Positions 24,681-37,954 of a stretch of 64,000 bases of DNA are shown here, in pieces. The stretch is from assembly GCF_949987535.1 (NCBI RefSeq), contig NC_080068.1:85213254-85277253 (forward strand). The letters are read 5' to 3'. Under the pieces are notes generated by a model. It searched no databases. It was not told where the DNA came from and worked only from the letters and a program-made list of their open reading frames with translations. The translations under genes were made by a program, and so were the position numbers. Within the stretch, counting starts at the first letter, position 1; each line of letters opens with the position of its first letter. This stretch comes from Balaenoptera acutorostrata (Eukaryota; Chordata; Mammalia; Artiodactyla; Balaenopteridae).

Positions 24681-25110
24681 ATGGTAAATTTTATTTGTTA
24701 ACTTGGCAAGGTTATGGTGTCCAGTTGTTTGATCAAACACTGGTCTAGGTGTTGCTGTGAAGGTATTTTACAGATAAGATTTACATTTACAGCCAGTTTA
24801 AATAGATTACCTATGATACTGTGGGTGGGCCTCATACAGTCAGTTGTGGCCTTCAGAGCAAAGACTGGTGTTTCTTGAGGAAGAAGGAATTCTGTAATTG
24901 GAATAATTCCTGAGTTTCCAGCCTGCCAGCCTGCACTACAAATACTGGAGTTGCCAGCTTCCATAATCACAGGAGCCAATTCCTTTAAATGAATCTTTCA
25001 TTCATCCATTCTCTGTCTCTCTGTCTCATTCATTCTCTGTCTTTCTGTCTCTTCTCTGTCTCTGTCTCTCTCTGAATATATGTATTCTATTGATTCTATT
25101 TCTATGGTAT
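24681..25110 (+). mobile_element. Ancient MaLR-like LTR remnant
   Basis: It carries phrases typical of an abundant mammalian LTR: GTAAATTTTATTTGTTAACTTGGC at 24683-24706, GTGGGTGGGCCTCATACAGTCAGTTG near 24820, and a CATAATCACAGGAGCCAATTCC block near 24962. A CTCTGTCT simple-repeat stretch follows at 25005-25075 and the end is near TTGATTCTATTTCTATGG. The subfamily is not assigned. Confidence 0.5.
25005..25075. repeat. CT-rich imperfect repeat (CTCTGTCT)n
   Basis: Several CTGTCTCT/CTCTGTC units within the repeat end. Such runs often replace a TATATA stretch in this type of LTR. Confidence 0.8.
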
Positions 25111-25620
25111 TAAAAGATAAACTGAGGCATATTAAAAATTTGAGTTTATTTGAGTAAAAATTGGTTTGAATCAGGCAGCATCCAATCTAGAAGATAGAAA
25201 GGAGCTCTGTGGAGCTGTGCAAAATGAAAGACTTACAGGCAAAAGTGACCAAGAACAAGGAAGTTATACTGGTTATGGCAAGGTTACTTTCCATTAGGGG
25301 ATGGCAGGGTCTCTATCAGGCAGATTACCTAACTAGCGCTGCCACATTATAGACAACTGCCATACCCTAAAGGAAATTGGCCTTGTAATAACCAAGCAGC
25401 TGTTTTGTCTAGTATAACTTCCCTGTTCCTGCTCCCTAATGCCTGCAAAATCTTTCGCTTTGTACAGCCCCTTGGAGCTCCTTTCTTTCTGCTATATTGG
25501 ATGCTGCCTGACTCAGGAATCACTGAATAAAGCCAATAAGATCTTTAAAATCTACTTACTTGAGTTATTCTGTAGTTGATGTTTTCATTTATCTAATTTC
25601 CTCCTCCAAGGATAAAAGAT
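25110..25620. mobile_element. LTR fragments arranged as an inverted repeat
   Basis: 25111-25230 reads as an antisense LTR end (TAAACTGAGGCATATT..., similar to 22250). About 220 bases later, 25452-25511 is the reverse complement of 25171-25230 with roughly 50 of 60 bases matching. The right side runs on into a sense LTR end with AATAAAGCC at about 25526. The simplest reading is two copies of one LTR, or parts of them, facing each other. Confidence 0.5.
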
Positions 25621-26284
25621 GCCTAGATACTTTTTCTTTTAAAATTACCAGTTAATTTCAACAATTGTAGTTTCACATAAAGTCAGCTCACCTTGAGCAG
25701 CAGTGCTGAGAAAATAATGAAATTTGTCTTCTATTTCAAAACCCTGAATTCATGAAGCAAATCTGAAAGCACCCAAAAAAGGATATAAAAAAGTCGCCTT
25801 GTTCACAAACACACCTAAAAGCTCTGAAGATAAGTTGAGAGTGAAAATAGTCTTGCTATGGGCAGATAAAACTTTAAAAAAAATACATATTGTATCACCT
25901 ACATTTAATTTTTTTTACTAATAACAATCATTACATGAGCTTTTGCAATACTGTAAGAATTGGGAAAATAAAAGAGAGTGAGTTGTGGTGAATTTCATTA
26001 ATTTTAAAGCAATATTAAACACTTAACAAGGCAGCACATAAACATGTTTTGTCTAATGACATTCAGGCCCAGCATGTATATTATTATGATGAAAAATGAG
26101 TTTCCTAAATCCAAAGATGCTGCTAGATTACAGCTGGTTTGGTGTAAAGTTAATTTTGAAATTCAGCTTTAAGAATCATGCTTGATGTGAAGTATGCTAC
26201 CATGAAGACTTATCTTGATTAAGTGTTTTATTGAATTAGAGAATGTTACATTTGCAAGGATTCTTTGAGATCATCACGGATTTT
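25621..26284. other. Unassigned AT-rich sequence
   Basis: No gene or named repeat recognised. Confidence 0.4.
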
Positions 26285-28420
26285 CAAGATAAGAAATTTG
26301 AAGCCCGTTGTTGCTAATTTCAAAAAAATATTATGTACTAATGTAAGTTCAGACTTACAGAAAACTTGCAAGAATGGTACTCAAAAAATTCCTGTGTTCT
26401 TCATACAGTTTTCCCAAGTGTTCAGATATTGCTTACATATGCATTATCTTTTGTATGCTTTCTTTGAATGTATCCATTTATGTCTCTGTGTGTGTATACA
26501 ATTACTTTCCTGAATCACTGGGCAGTAAGTTGTAGATATGATTACTCTTTACCCCAACACACTTCAGTGTTTATTTCCTAAAAACACAGACATTCTATTA
26601 TATAATTACAGCATAATCATCAAAATCAGGAAATTTAATATTGATACTGTGTTGTTATTTAAGCCAAAGTCCATATTCAGATTTTGCCAATTGTTCAGAT
26701 AATATCCTTTGTAGAAAAAGTAAACTAGGATTATGAATCACATTCACATGTCTTTAGTTTCCTTTAATCTGACACAGTTCCTGAATCTTTCTTTGTATTT
26801 TGGACAGTGACATTTTCAAGGAGTTTAGGCTAGTTATTTTGCAGAATGTCTTTCAATTTTGTTTTATCTGATGATAGGGTTTTCCTCATGACTAGATTCA
26901 GGTTATGCACTTTAGAGACAGGAATACAACAGAAGTGATGTATCTTTCTTGGTGCCTCATATCAAAAGGCATGAAATATTAATGTGTTAAAATATTGGAG
27001 ATATTAACTTTAATACTTGGTTAAATTGCTACTTGCCAGGTTGCTTTACTGTAAAGTTACTATTTTATCCTTTTTAATTAATAAATATCCTTTGGAGAGA
27101 TATTTTGAACTTATTTAAACATCTTAATATTCCTCAAACTTTCTCCCACAAGTTTTAGTATCTATGATCTATGACGGCTTGTGCATGAATCAGTTTTTAT
27201 TACCATGGTTGACAAATTGGGATTTATTTTCCAATTCTATCACTCTGTCTACATTTATTAGTTGGTTTTCTTTCATAAAAAGGAGCTTTCCTTTCTTTAT
27301 CTATCTTTTATCTGTCTATCTGCTTATCTGTCATCACCATCTAGCTATCATTCATTTACTTTTTATATCAGTGTGAATCCTTGAATCATTTTACTGAATA
27401 GATTATAATCCTTTACTGTCATTATTTATTTTGAGCTTCAAATTGTTCCAGATTTCACTAGTTTAAGCCCCTTCAAGCTGACTCCTGTTTCTTTAACCTG
27501 TCCCCATAATTTATTTTATTTTAGTACTTCCTTGTTTTCTGACACATCAGGATATCCCAGGATTATCTTGTTATTTTTCAGTCATATCTCTGGATTCAGG
27601 CATTTCTTCATAGTTTCCTCTTTGTGGAGAATGGTATTTAGAAACCTAGATCTGGGTACTATTTGCTCATTGCTTCTGGGTTTCTCTTGCTTCTTAGTCT
27701 TCTTAGCTAACAGAGCTAGGAAACATATACCAGACACACATACCACACACATGTGTGCATGTGCATGCACACACACACACACATCTATTTCTACTCTTAT
27801 ATCTAAGTATTTACATACTTTAAAACCTCGAATAAACCCAGTTCCAACTCAGCACCACATGGTTTATTCCATCCTTTTCCTTTTCCACATTATACATTCC
27901 TTCTTTGACAAAGCTGGCTCTCATTATCCACAATACATCTATGTATTTGATTAGTCTTAAAATTTATAGAAAAATTAGTTTCAGAATTGGTAACCTATGT
28001 CTTTGTGAAAAAGAAATCTACTAACTAGAGGTCAATATTTTTGTTTGTTTGTCTTTAGCTAAGGTCATATATTCCAAATACTGTGTTCAAAATGTACATG
28101 GGCTACTTCTTTATTCCCACCCATTCTTCAGTGTGGTTATATTATTCATTTATAATTTGTATTTTGGTGTATTAACCAAAGCACACTTTGGTTAATTTGT
28201 TTCTGCTTTTATTCAACTTTAGGATTTTCTCCCAAACTTTTTGATTTTAATTCTTTTCTTTTTGATTATGTGAAACAATAGCAGGTTTTCAAAATCAAGG
28301 TTGTATAAAAAAGGTAAATTTAGAGATGTGCCATTTCCCCACCCGCTTCCCTCCCCATTCATTCCTTATAGGTAACCAATCACATTAATATTTGACTTAT
28401 TCTTCTGATATTTCAATTGT
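26285..28420 (-). mobile_element. Ancient LINE-1 (L1M-like), degraded
   Basis: A long T-rich stretch matches, in order, phrases of an old mammalian L1M-type element: AGAAAACTTGCAAGAATGGTAC near 26359, AATCTGACACAGTTCCTGAATCTTTC near 26766, AACTTTCTCCCACAAGTTTT near 27137, CATTATTTATTTTGAGC near 27419, and GAGAATGGTATTTAGAAACC near 27628. The element is much older than the L1 at 1-5430. The 140-codon frame at 27532-27954 is part of it. Strand is inferred from the T-rich composition. Confidence 0.55.
27767..27782. repeat. (CA)n short run
   Basis: A CA run within a wider ACACACA/TGTGTGCA-type region at 27735-27782. Confidence 0.8.
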
Positions 28421-30399
28421 TGTTCAATGTCTAATAGCTGAACTCAGTTTCCCTGACATAAATTTCACTTTTTCCCCCACAAAAATAGATTATTTCAATA
28501 GATTGAAGGATTCTGTTTTTATTATTAGAATGTACAGGAAAACACATGTGTTTTGGAGTACACAAAACAGAGTTTCGGTTTAATATTTCTGTTTACTAAT
28601 TGTGTAAGATCCTTAGCTTTTCTGATACACATTTTAAAAAATGAGAATTTTATCAATTTTACAAAGTTGCATGTATATGGAAAATAGTCTATGTAATTTG
28701 CTTAACACTCAACACTCAGTATTTGGAAATTTCTGAATAATTGACAGCTGTCATTATTTCTAGTAGTAATGTCATTTCTCACAAAGTAATAATGCAGGTT
28801 CTGCTTCTTACAAACACATGGTATTCATTTGCAAATCAATATAAAGCCTACCAATGAATTGTTATTAGTCCCTAAGCTGCACCTCATTTTACTGATCAGA
28901 AAACTGCGGTTCAAAAAATTGTGTCAAAAAGTCTAATAACATTGTGTTAATGTAAGATCCAGGCCTGAACAGTGAATTCCTTTCAATCAAGGACTTCCAC
29001 TAAGTCCTGCTAATATTTTACTGGGAGGTAACATGACTTTTTGTTCAATGTCTGGAGTTAGTTACTCTAAAATAGATACATGGGTTCCATTCATTAAGGA
29101 ATTTGAAATTCAGATAAAGAAACAGGGAAAATACCCTTATATTTGCTCTGTATATGCAGCCCATAAATGCTGTGCTTTTCACTCAAAAATAAGGTAGATT
29201 CCTTGAAAGGGGAATTCAACTAAACTTATCAAAAAAATAAGAAATAAATTAGAAAAATTTTCTCATAGAGTGAATGATAAGTTCATTTTGAAATTTTATA
29301 TTTTGACATTTAGTTAAAATGTCTTTGCAATTAAGAGTATTTGTTGAATATGATAATATTACTAACATGGTATCTGAATGTGCTATTTATTTTATGAAGT
29401 GTGTAATTTATCTCTTAGTCTCTGTGGTTGACTCTAGAATGTAGAAATAAATACTTGACTGCAACAGTATTGAAACTCCAGAAGATTTTTCCACTTTAAT
29501 ATTTGAAGGACATTTACAAGAAAGCTAAGATCACTTGAATCCCTGACTTTAGTTTTTATTAGTAGAAGGGCTCAGGTCAGCCACTGACAATTTTTCTCAA
29601 TTAGGAAACACAATAAGGTATGCAGGTAATATGTACTGCAGCAAAAGAACATTCTGCCCTGGTCATGCAAGCTTTAGTGACATTTTACATAGAAAGGTTG
29701 AAGGAATCAAGTCCATTTTGCAGTAATTTTGTAAGCTGGAGTAAGATTGATCCATTCTGCAACAGGAAACTTCTAGACCATAGTAAAAATAAAAGCAGTT
29801 TATAAAAATGATGTAACACTACAAAATCTAAGCTTTGGTCAAGAGGAAAGACTGAACTTAAAATATCACTAAAACAATATTTCACCTGATTCTCTACTGT
29901 GAATATGTGAGTGTGTGTGCATGTGTGCACAAAAGAATTTCCTTGAGATTACAGAAGTGGAGTAATCAGTTTGCTTTGTATCCTTTCCCTAGATCTTTAG
30001 CCATGAATAAGAATCATGCTTAGTTTTCATGAACAATGGTTCATTCCTTCTCTCTTGCAACAATTTTTAAAAATACTGATTATATGTGCGTGAATCTGAA
30101 GTTATCTGTGGTGGGCAGAGTATTTGGTCTCAAAGAGCACTGTATTTTTTTCAGACAACACGTTTTCTCTCCAGTGTTAGGAAAACTGAACAGGGAGTCC
30201 AGGATGGCCAGCTTTTTCTAGAGAGAGAGGATTTGAAATTGTCGACCGGTAATTGGTAAATGTTCCATCCATGTGAGTCTACTGGCTTTTCGTGTCTTTT
30301 TCATTTACAGAATACAAGTAAATATTCATACTAGGAAGAAGTTTTTAGCTAGAAGGAAAAATATATTTAACAAATGCTTATCAGAAAAGGTCATTTTTT
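28421..30399. other. AT-rich sequence with a possible MIR piece
   Basis: A CTGATCAGAAAACTGCGGTTC block at 28893-28913 with following sequence to about 28985 could be a MIR core remnant. The rest is unassigned. Small open frames at 29620-29805, 29685-29930 (minus) and 30036-30221 have no domain. Confidence 0.4.
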
Positions 30400-30880
30400 A
30401 CTTTTTTTTTTTTCATTTTCAATGAATAATAAGCAAGCAATGATTTTAAAAGCTTTTGGAGACCCATGGTCAGTGAAAAACTAAATGCTGCCCTGGGACA
30501 CATCTTTATGAAAACAATTAACAAGATTTTTTCCCACTGGAATTAGATTTTGCCATTTAATGAAAAATAATTCATGCAGATTCAATCAACCAAAATATAA
30601 CAGTGTTTACTTACCTATTACCCTCAAAAGTGGTTTAGACCTTGAATAGAAATATCTTGATTCAGGAAAACTTGACTCTCCAGGGGAATATTTTAGGAAG
30701 AGTAACTCTGAAAAGCTGAGTTAAAATCATTTTGGTTCATGAAGTGCACTTTGATCATTAACTTCGAAGCATTATCACAAGGAAATCCAATATTCAAAGC
30801 AGTATTGGAGGAGAAATGAAATGAAAAGGAAATAACACTACTCTGTTTGAAGTGGATTATGGGTTAGAATTTGGCACAAG
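30400..30880. other. Repeat-poor stretch
   Basis: No recognised repeat or gene. It has several TAAT and ATTA core motifs and a GAACAAGATT-like run. Possible conserved non-coding sequence; low confidence. Confidence 0.3.
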
Positions 30881-30914
30881 CTGAAAGCAGTCCTCATTCT
30901 GAAACTTTTCTTTC

Positions 30915-31205
30915 TTTTCCCCCCCCACCCCAATGGGACTATTAACAGTTGTATTGGGGATGCGGGTTTTCTAAAATGATTGCCCCAGTGCCAAATAATT
31001 TTCCTGGTGGTGATTCAAACTGGGGGGGCCGGGGGGGGCAGGGTGGGCGGAGGCGGGAGCATGCTAACTCTTTCTGGCTACTGGAGAATATATGTGTAGG
31101 GCATGTTATTATTGGAAGTTCCAGTTTGTTCCATAAAGATCTCAAATTCAATCTCTCCTCTCTCCCTCCCCCCCGCCACTCTCTCTCTCCCCACTTCATT
31201 CCCAA
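30915..31205. repeat. G/C-rich homopolymer cluster
   Basis: A C-run near 30920-30936, a G-rich block at about 31021-31060 with at least five G-runs, and a C/T-rich block at about 31155-31192. Open frames here (30942-31263 on both strands) are by-products of the base composition. Confidence 0.85.
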
Positions 31206-34050
31206 ACCCCATCCTTCATTCATAATACACAGTTACATTTCAGAGGTCTCTTTGCAGGGGTGAGTAGGTGGAACGAATATGACAAATACAGAGTTCAATT
31301 TTAGATACATCTCCTGTAAATGCTGTGATTTCAGTAATACTCTACTTTTGACTGTTTCCTTCTCTTTGAATGGAGAATAAGAATTATTTTCTAGGATTTT
31401 TCTTAGACCCAATTGAAACAACATATATGACTTGTTCAGCACAGGTTTGGTAAAGAATAAGCTCACTTCTTTTTTCCTTGACATAGAAAAGAGCCATGGA
31501 AAATATCACTAACGTTACCAGGCCTCACAGTTCAAATATTTGTTACATGCACTTGCAATTGTGTGTGTATACGTGTGTGTGTATCAGTAACAGACATTGA
31601 CCTACATTTCTTCATATTAACAAGACCATAATTTACTTGATAATATAAATTTACCATTTTCATATGTTGGTTCTTTTACTTTTCTTTTTGTCTTATTTAT
31701 TTGATTCCAAACCTGTAGGAATACAGCTTAAGATCCTCACATTGTCTGAGAAGAGTCAGCCTGCTTCACACCATGATGTTTTATTACTAACTCAGCTTTA
31801 GGAGAAGTATCATAATAAAAATCAGAGGATACATAGAAACCCCCTACTTATTTATATTTATGTAACTTTACAATGTGCTTCCTTTGTTTTCTCATTAGCA
31901 TACAATGATTTTTGAAGTCACTTTTTGTTTAAATTTTGCAACTATTCATATTCTTTACAATTTGAACATCTGTATAATGTTCTATATTCTGCGGTTGCTT
32001 GCTGTCACTTAATCATACCTCTGCCAATGACCTTGAGCAATTCTTATCTCTTTATATCTGTTTCCACATTTGTAATGCTATGATTAGAAATAATCATTTT
32101 CCCCTAAAGAGACATAAGTGTAGGACATTTTAAAATGCTGGAAGAGGATTGATGATCAAAAACTAAAATGTAAATAAAACCTATATTCATTTCTACCACA
32201 GGCTTTGAAACTGTATGATTGCAGAAATGTTAGGGAAAATATGAGATTGTAAGTGGTAAATTGGAGTGGAAACATTCAGTTGATGTATCTTATTTTCTCA
32301 CCTGGGTTATAAAGTTACTATTAAGGTTTCAAAGTCAAGGCAGTATGACTTAGGCTGTCAAGAATGAAAATCTTTATTTTAGAAATTGCCTGTGAATGGG
32401 TTCTAGACTCCACAGATAGAACTGTAAAATTACTTACAAATACACACTAATCACACTAATCACAGACTCACAAAAACACAGTGATTGAGGAAATCATAAG
32501 GTTGGATGGTTAAAAGACTTTCTGTAGTGCAAACAATATTCTTATTTTGGTTTGGCTTTGATTTACTCTTTAGGTAGACAGTATTCCACCACTTCTTCAT
32601 TTTAATTTAATAAACTGGAAGTTAGTGAAGATTATTTCTTAAAAATACATTGCTATTTTTATATGACCCATATATTTAAAACTTCATCAGGATAAAGTCT
32701 TCAATTAGAACATTTCTCTTTTGAAAAATTGAGAAATTATGGCAAAAGGCCCCACCTATTTTATTTCTAGAAATTAGCTCTCTTCAAAATACCTATCAGT
32801 TATAGCTAAGAGTCCCCATAGTACTGTCTTATACATACTCTCATTTACAGTTTTCTTGTGGAACATTTCCCCTTCTTCCTTCTTTGCTCCACTACCCACT
32901 TGTTATAGGTAAGGCTACGTGAAGTCATTTGGCAAAACCTCCTTACTGTCTTTGCCTGCCATTGGTACGCCATGCCAAGGGTGATGACTACAGATGTATA
33001 CACAGCGTCCAGTTCTCAGGGTGCGCTGATATTGCTTCATTCAGTGCAGAAGCTAGAGAATGGCTATTTCCCATCTCAAAGATGTATTTTACCATGTGTA
33101 CATTGAAACAGTCTCCTTAAGACTAAAATACTGTTACTTAACTCATGAAAAATATTTCTTTCTTGTCTACTTTGTATCCATAGATGCATACACCTAGTCC
33201 AACTGGTTTAAATGAAGCCATGCTTTATATTCCTCTCAGCTTCCCTGCTGCTACCACTCAGCTACTAGTTTAGACAAACAGTATCAGCAGTGACAATTCC
33301 ATGTAAATCAACAACTATAATAAGTAACTTTGGAAAAATAAATGAGGAATCGTGCCAGGACAGGAAAATTGGTATTTTTCTATTAACAGTTACTAAGACC
33401 TAGTTTAAGTAAAAACTTTACTGCTACCATTAGAAGTAACCAAGTACTCAGTCAATATTATTTTTTAAAATGAAATATATGAATTTCTTGTTTTATTATC
33501 CATTGATTTATTCTTTAATGATTAGAACGTCTGGTGTCTCTCTTTTTTAGTAATTGATACCATGATTTTATTTTCCAAACCTGAGTTTCCATCTGACATT
33601 TCTTTTAAGAGCGATGTTGATATTCAGGTAACCAAGCTCATCATCTTCACTATATAGTTGATATGATTGGTAAATTTTTTGATTCACGTGGTCTAGAATC
33701 CACTTTCTCTCATGATGATTATTTACATTTTTTATCAGATTTTACATTAATCTGAAAAGGGAATCCCACTATTTTAACCTCTCTTTGCTTCAATCACTCT
33801 TACACAATGCTGTGAGATTATCGTTGACCAGATTATTGGCATTTTGGAATTTAAGGTTTTAGAGGTTAAGATTCAGGTGCTAACAAGGTTTGAAATGTGA
33901 TCATTGAGTAAATGTTGCTGAAGTAGTAGAGATCATGGACCCGTAAGATCAGGTTGTTGAAATCACCCTTGATTTTGATAGCAGCTATTGATAAGAGAAA
34001 AAATACGATCCAAATTCTAGAATGGTCAATAAAAAAGAAGTAACTTGGAA
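31206..34050. other. AT-rich intergenic sequence
   Basis: No gene recognised. A (GT)n run is at about 31560-31584. A (CACTAAT)-type short repeat is near 32440-32470. Confidence 0.45.
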
Positions 34051-34084
34051 GTCACTCTGGTTGTCCCACTTATGGCACTCTCCA

Positions 34085-34260
34085 CCCTTTACCATGTATG
34101 GGGCCAATTGTGTGCGCAGCTTACCTTCTTTCACAAAGTGTAGTCCCCTTGAGAGATGTTTTGTGTATTATTATTGCAGTCTTATCCCAACATTTATATA
34201 ACCGTGCCACATGTATAATATGTATGTAAAAATCATTCATTGAGTGAATACTAAATGGAT
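34085..34260 (+). mobile_element. Possible L2 3' end
   Basis: The block runs CCCCTTGAGAGATG near 34146 to ATCATTCATTGAGTGAATAC near 34232, the layout of a degraded L2 end. Weak match. Confidence 0.3.
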
Positions 34261-34269
34261 ATTAAACAC

Positions 34270-34385
34270 TCAGGATATTTAGCTGCTCTACTCTGCTCAT
34301 TTTTCAGATGTAAAGATTGAGGCCAAGAAGACAAGTAAATGTGCAAAATTATGAGGCTAAAGGGAAATGAGGATTATAATTAGAT
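34270..34385 (+). mobile_element. Possible MIR fragment
   Basis: Contains CATTTTTCAGATGTAAAGATTGAGG (34299-34323), a MIR core arrangement. Short and degraded. Confidence 0.35.
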
Positions 34386-35300
34386 TGAATACATCCCAGA
34401 TTACTCAGGAGAGTTTGGGTTTATGATGTTATCCTGGAATAATTTTTATAGCACCGCTTTTACTCTCAATATTGTCCTGTATTACATAATAAACTATATG
34501 GTCAACTAGTTATAACCCAGATATCTGAGTGAAGCCTTGTGATTTTTTTCTACTCTGCCAAATTATTCCTAATTTTTAAGTAAATTATTTGAATATCTAT
34601 TTGACTAAAATTATATCATAAATGAGTAAGGAAGTTATCCATATTCAGGGACTGTTATCCCTGTGGGTCCTTTGATAATGGTTCAAGTATGTGATTTTAT
34701 TTCAATAAGTATGTTTAAAATATCACTTAATTTTTTGAATCTATAATCTAGATGGTTACAGGTATATTATAATTTATTTATAATTACAAATACATATTAA
34801 ATAAAGGACAAATTCTTTTGTGTCTGAATGTATTTACTAGGATTAATCTTTCAAGGAATTGGGTAGCATGTATTCGATCAATTCATATGTTAGATTTTTA
34901 TTTTGTGCTGTGTAATTTTAAATATTGACAGAAGATGCTACACATGCACCTCAGTCCTTTGAAGGCAGAAAGAAAGTCCTGTAGTTATCAGTACAAGATA
35001 GAGGTTATTCGCTTTCTCAGTCTGAACCCTTGAACCATGCTGTACCCTTCAAAACATTTTGTGTCCGCATGCCTCCTATTTGCTTTCAAAAAAGCACTAA
35101 TTTGGGTCTTATAAAATTCCCAATTCTCTTAAAAATTATATTCTTTTTTATGTGCAATAATATAATGCTTTTATAGTGTAAAAAATTAGAAAATGTGGAT
35201 AAATAGCTACAAATTTTTTAAATGTCATTGAACAGAAAGAAGCAAGCATTGTTGTTATCATTTTTAACAGTGAATCCTTCCACACTTCTCCCTTTGCTTA
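34386..35300. other. AT-rich sequence, nothing recognised
   Basis: No gene or repeat recognised. Confidence 0.4.
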
Positions 35301-35540
35301 CATATTGTATAGTGATAATGGACCACAATCCTCAATCCAGAAAGCTTCCATTCTAATCTCCACTCTACCACTTATAGCTATGTGACTTTGGGCGTATGGC
35401 ATAGCCTCTCAGAGGCTCAATTTCCTAAGCAGTGCAATGGGAATCATAATTATATTACCTCATGTACTTTTGTAAAGTAATACATATAAAAATACTTAAA
35501 TGAGTATTTTGTATATTGCTTAGTTATCTTTACATTGGGA
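35301..35540 (+). mobile_element. MIR SINE
   Basis: The MIR order is clear: TCTCCACTCTACCACTTATAGC (35358-35379), GTGACTTTGGGC (35382), TAGCCTCTCAGAGGCTCAATTTCC (35402), then TGGGAATCATAATTATATTACCTCA (35438-35462). Confidence 0.75.
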
Positions 35541-36941
35541 CATACCTTTTACAATTTTATACATGGAAATTTTATATAATAATATAAGTGTAATTTATTT
35601 AGTAGATATCATGTCATAATTTTAATTGCTGCATCATATTCTCTTGTATGAATATTCTATATTTTATTGATTAGTATTACTGGAATCATTTTAAACAATT
35701 TTTTTCCTGAAATAATCATATATGTACGTTGTAAAAAAATCTAAAGTATGAAGACTTATGAAGTGGATGTATGAAAAAGCAAATGAAATTTTAGATACAA
35801 GGCTTTTCTTAATCTTATATATTATAACAAAAGTGTAATTTTGTATTGCTACCTCATTAAGACCCCATTTAACTGACTCTACCATGTTTTGCTCTATCTT
35901 CCTGTCAGTCTATATTCATGGCCCGTTATGGCAGCCAGTCTTTGCAAGCCACTCTCATTCCCCATGAGCCACTCATTGTCCTATTTTGATCTGGCAAATC
36001 TGAAAACCTGTGGCACTAACCATTTTACCTACTCACCTTCTCTGTGCATAAACCCAAGCAATTGGACATTATAGCAAACATCACAAAACTGGGCTGATTA
36101 GTTTCATTTTAAATTTAAGTTTAAATTTACTTTAAAACATAGACCTCAACTAATCTTTCAACACTACCCAAATATCTTACTCTTTGCCCAGTAAAATTAC
36201 TTTCCACTCTTCAAGGTGATGACTGTCTTCTCTCTTCCTTAAAACTCTAACACTCTTTTTCTAACTCCAAGGCAATGGCCTTATATTAGTCTTCACTGAG
36301 GGGGGCGGGGGGGAAGTAGATAGGAAATACCTCATCTTCCTGTCCATGAATCTGCACAGAAACTTGAATCAATAACTAAATTATCCATTGTCCCTCCTTC
36401 TACAATGAAAGAAGAGCCTCTGTTCTGAAAGGCCAATACTTTATTTTGTGGTTTGGATGCCAGAGCTTTTTCTTTCTCAAGGACTCTGCTTCAGTTCTGC
36501 TTTATTTACCATCATTAATTGCTCCCACTCAACTCGATAATTCTCATGGCCTCAACTTGTCCTTACCTATGTATGTATATACATACAAATGAATTTAATC
36601 ATTTTTGCCTTCATTAAAAAAGCAATTTTTAGCCACATTACTTTCAGATAATATTCATTACTCTAAACTACTTCTCAAAAAAAAGTAAGAAAAGCAATTT
36701 TTTATAAATTGTTTTAATTATTCTCCAGTCCTATCCAGCCTTCACTTTCCTTAATCTGCCTTCTATTCCCACCAATCAACTAAAACTTCTCTTCTGAGAG
36801 TCTGTTACCACCTTCTTTTTACCAACTCAACAAGTATTTCCTTCTCCTTTTCTTAAGCCATCTTTTAGGATCATTCTACATGTCAGTCACTTGCTTTTTT
36901 GAAATATTTTTTCCCTAAACTTCACAGGAATAAACTACTGT
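35541..36941. other. Unassigned pyrimidine-rich and AT-rich sequence
   Basis: The CT-rich stretch from 35880 to 36900 looks like an old interspersed repeat, but I could not name it. G-runs occur at 36300-36314. The frame at 35889-36074 has no recognised domain. Confidence 0.35.
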
Positions 36942-37450
36942 TGGGTTGCACCCTGCAGGCCTGCAAACCCTGTGCTTGCCCAGCCTCAAGATCAAAGAAA
37001 GAGCCCGGAGTCAGCAACAGAGACATCAATGGTTTAATGAATAGGGGGAGCTTACATGTCTGAAGCAAGGTCCTGGAGTAACACCCTGTGGTGTATGGCA
37101 GACAGCGAGCAGGACATGGAAATAGTCTTCGCTCCAGGCGGTGGGGGGGGGGGGCAGGGATAGGATAATTACCAGTTTTAGGGGAAATTGATGTCAGGTT
37201 GGCTCCTTGGTTACCAGGGAATCCAGCAGAGGAGCAATCCCCTCACCACCCCTTTGATAAGCTATCAAGGTGGAGATATTCTGATCTAAAGATTAGAACA
37301 ATCACTAGCGGGGACAAGTGCATAGGTATTTACTGATTAGGCTCTATGATTAAGAGAGAAGGTCAGTCAAGTGAGTAGAGAGTAGGTGAAGCAGGGACTG
37401 GTAAAGGAGGGGATGTACAGAGAGCCATCTAGGGTGTCCTGACCATACAA
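36942..37450 (-). mobile_element. Antisense ERV LTR
   Basis: Read on the minus strand, the left end closes ...GCAACCCAACA, the CA end of an LTR. Upstream on that strand are GCTCTTTCTTTGATCTTG, a TGCTGACTCCGGG block and an ATTAAAC polyadenylation-like box (near 37033). The right boundary is unclear, around 37400-37460. A G-run at 37141-37157 lies inside. The family was not identified. Confidence 0.5.
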
Positions 37451-37954
37451 GTACATAGACGTAATACTGTACCATGATAATGACACATTGGGTTTATTTG
37501 AATGCAAGCTAAAAGTACAAAGTAAAAAAGATTTTCTGAGGCAGGATAAACTAGTAGAAGAGGTCATAAACATCTCTTTACTTTTTCCAGTTTGGTTGGT
37601 TTATTTTGCCTTTTTAGCATAGTTCACACCAGATATTGATTGATATTTCAAATGATCTCCACTGGTGTTACAGTGAGGAGAATTTCGTATTAGATTATGA
37701 CATTAGGAGGACCTATATATTTAGTATCTCTGATGTTCTGTTTTCAAATTTCTTTTGAAATATTGTATTTTATTGTGGAATTTTGAGAGGTTGTATCTGG
37801 GACTGCTCTATAAGTAACATTATAAATGGTAGATCATATTTTCCCTAAATTTTAAATAAGAAAAGTCATATGTTTAAGGAGGTTAAACCAAGCACAATTA
37901 GATGTCAAGCTGCAATGACTACATTTAGGAATAAAAGCCATTATATCTTATTGT
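37451..37954. other. Unassigned AT-rich sequence
   Basis: No gene or named repeat recognised. Confidence 0.4.

Noticed and set aside
27532..27954. 140-codon open frame
   Set aside because: Lies in an ancient L1 fragment and ends in a CA-repeat region. No protein domain.
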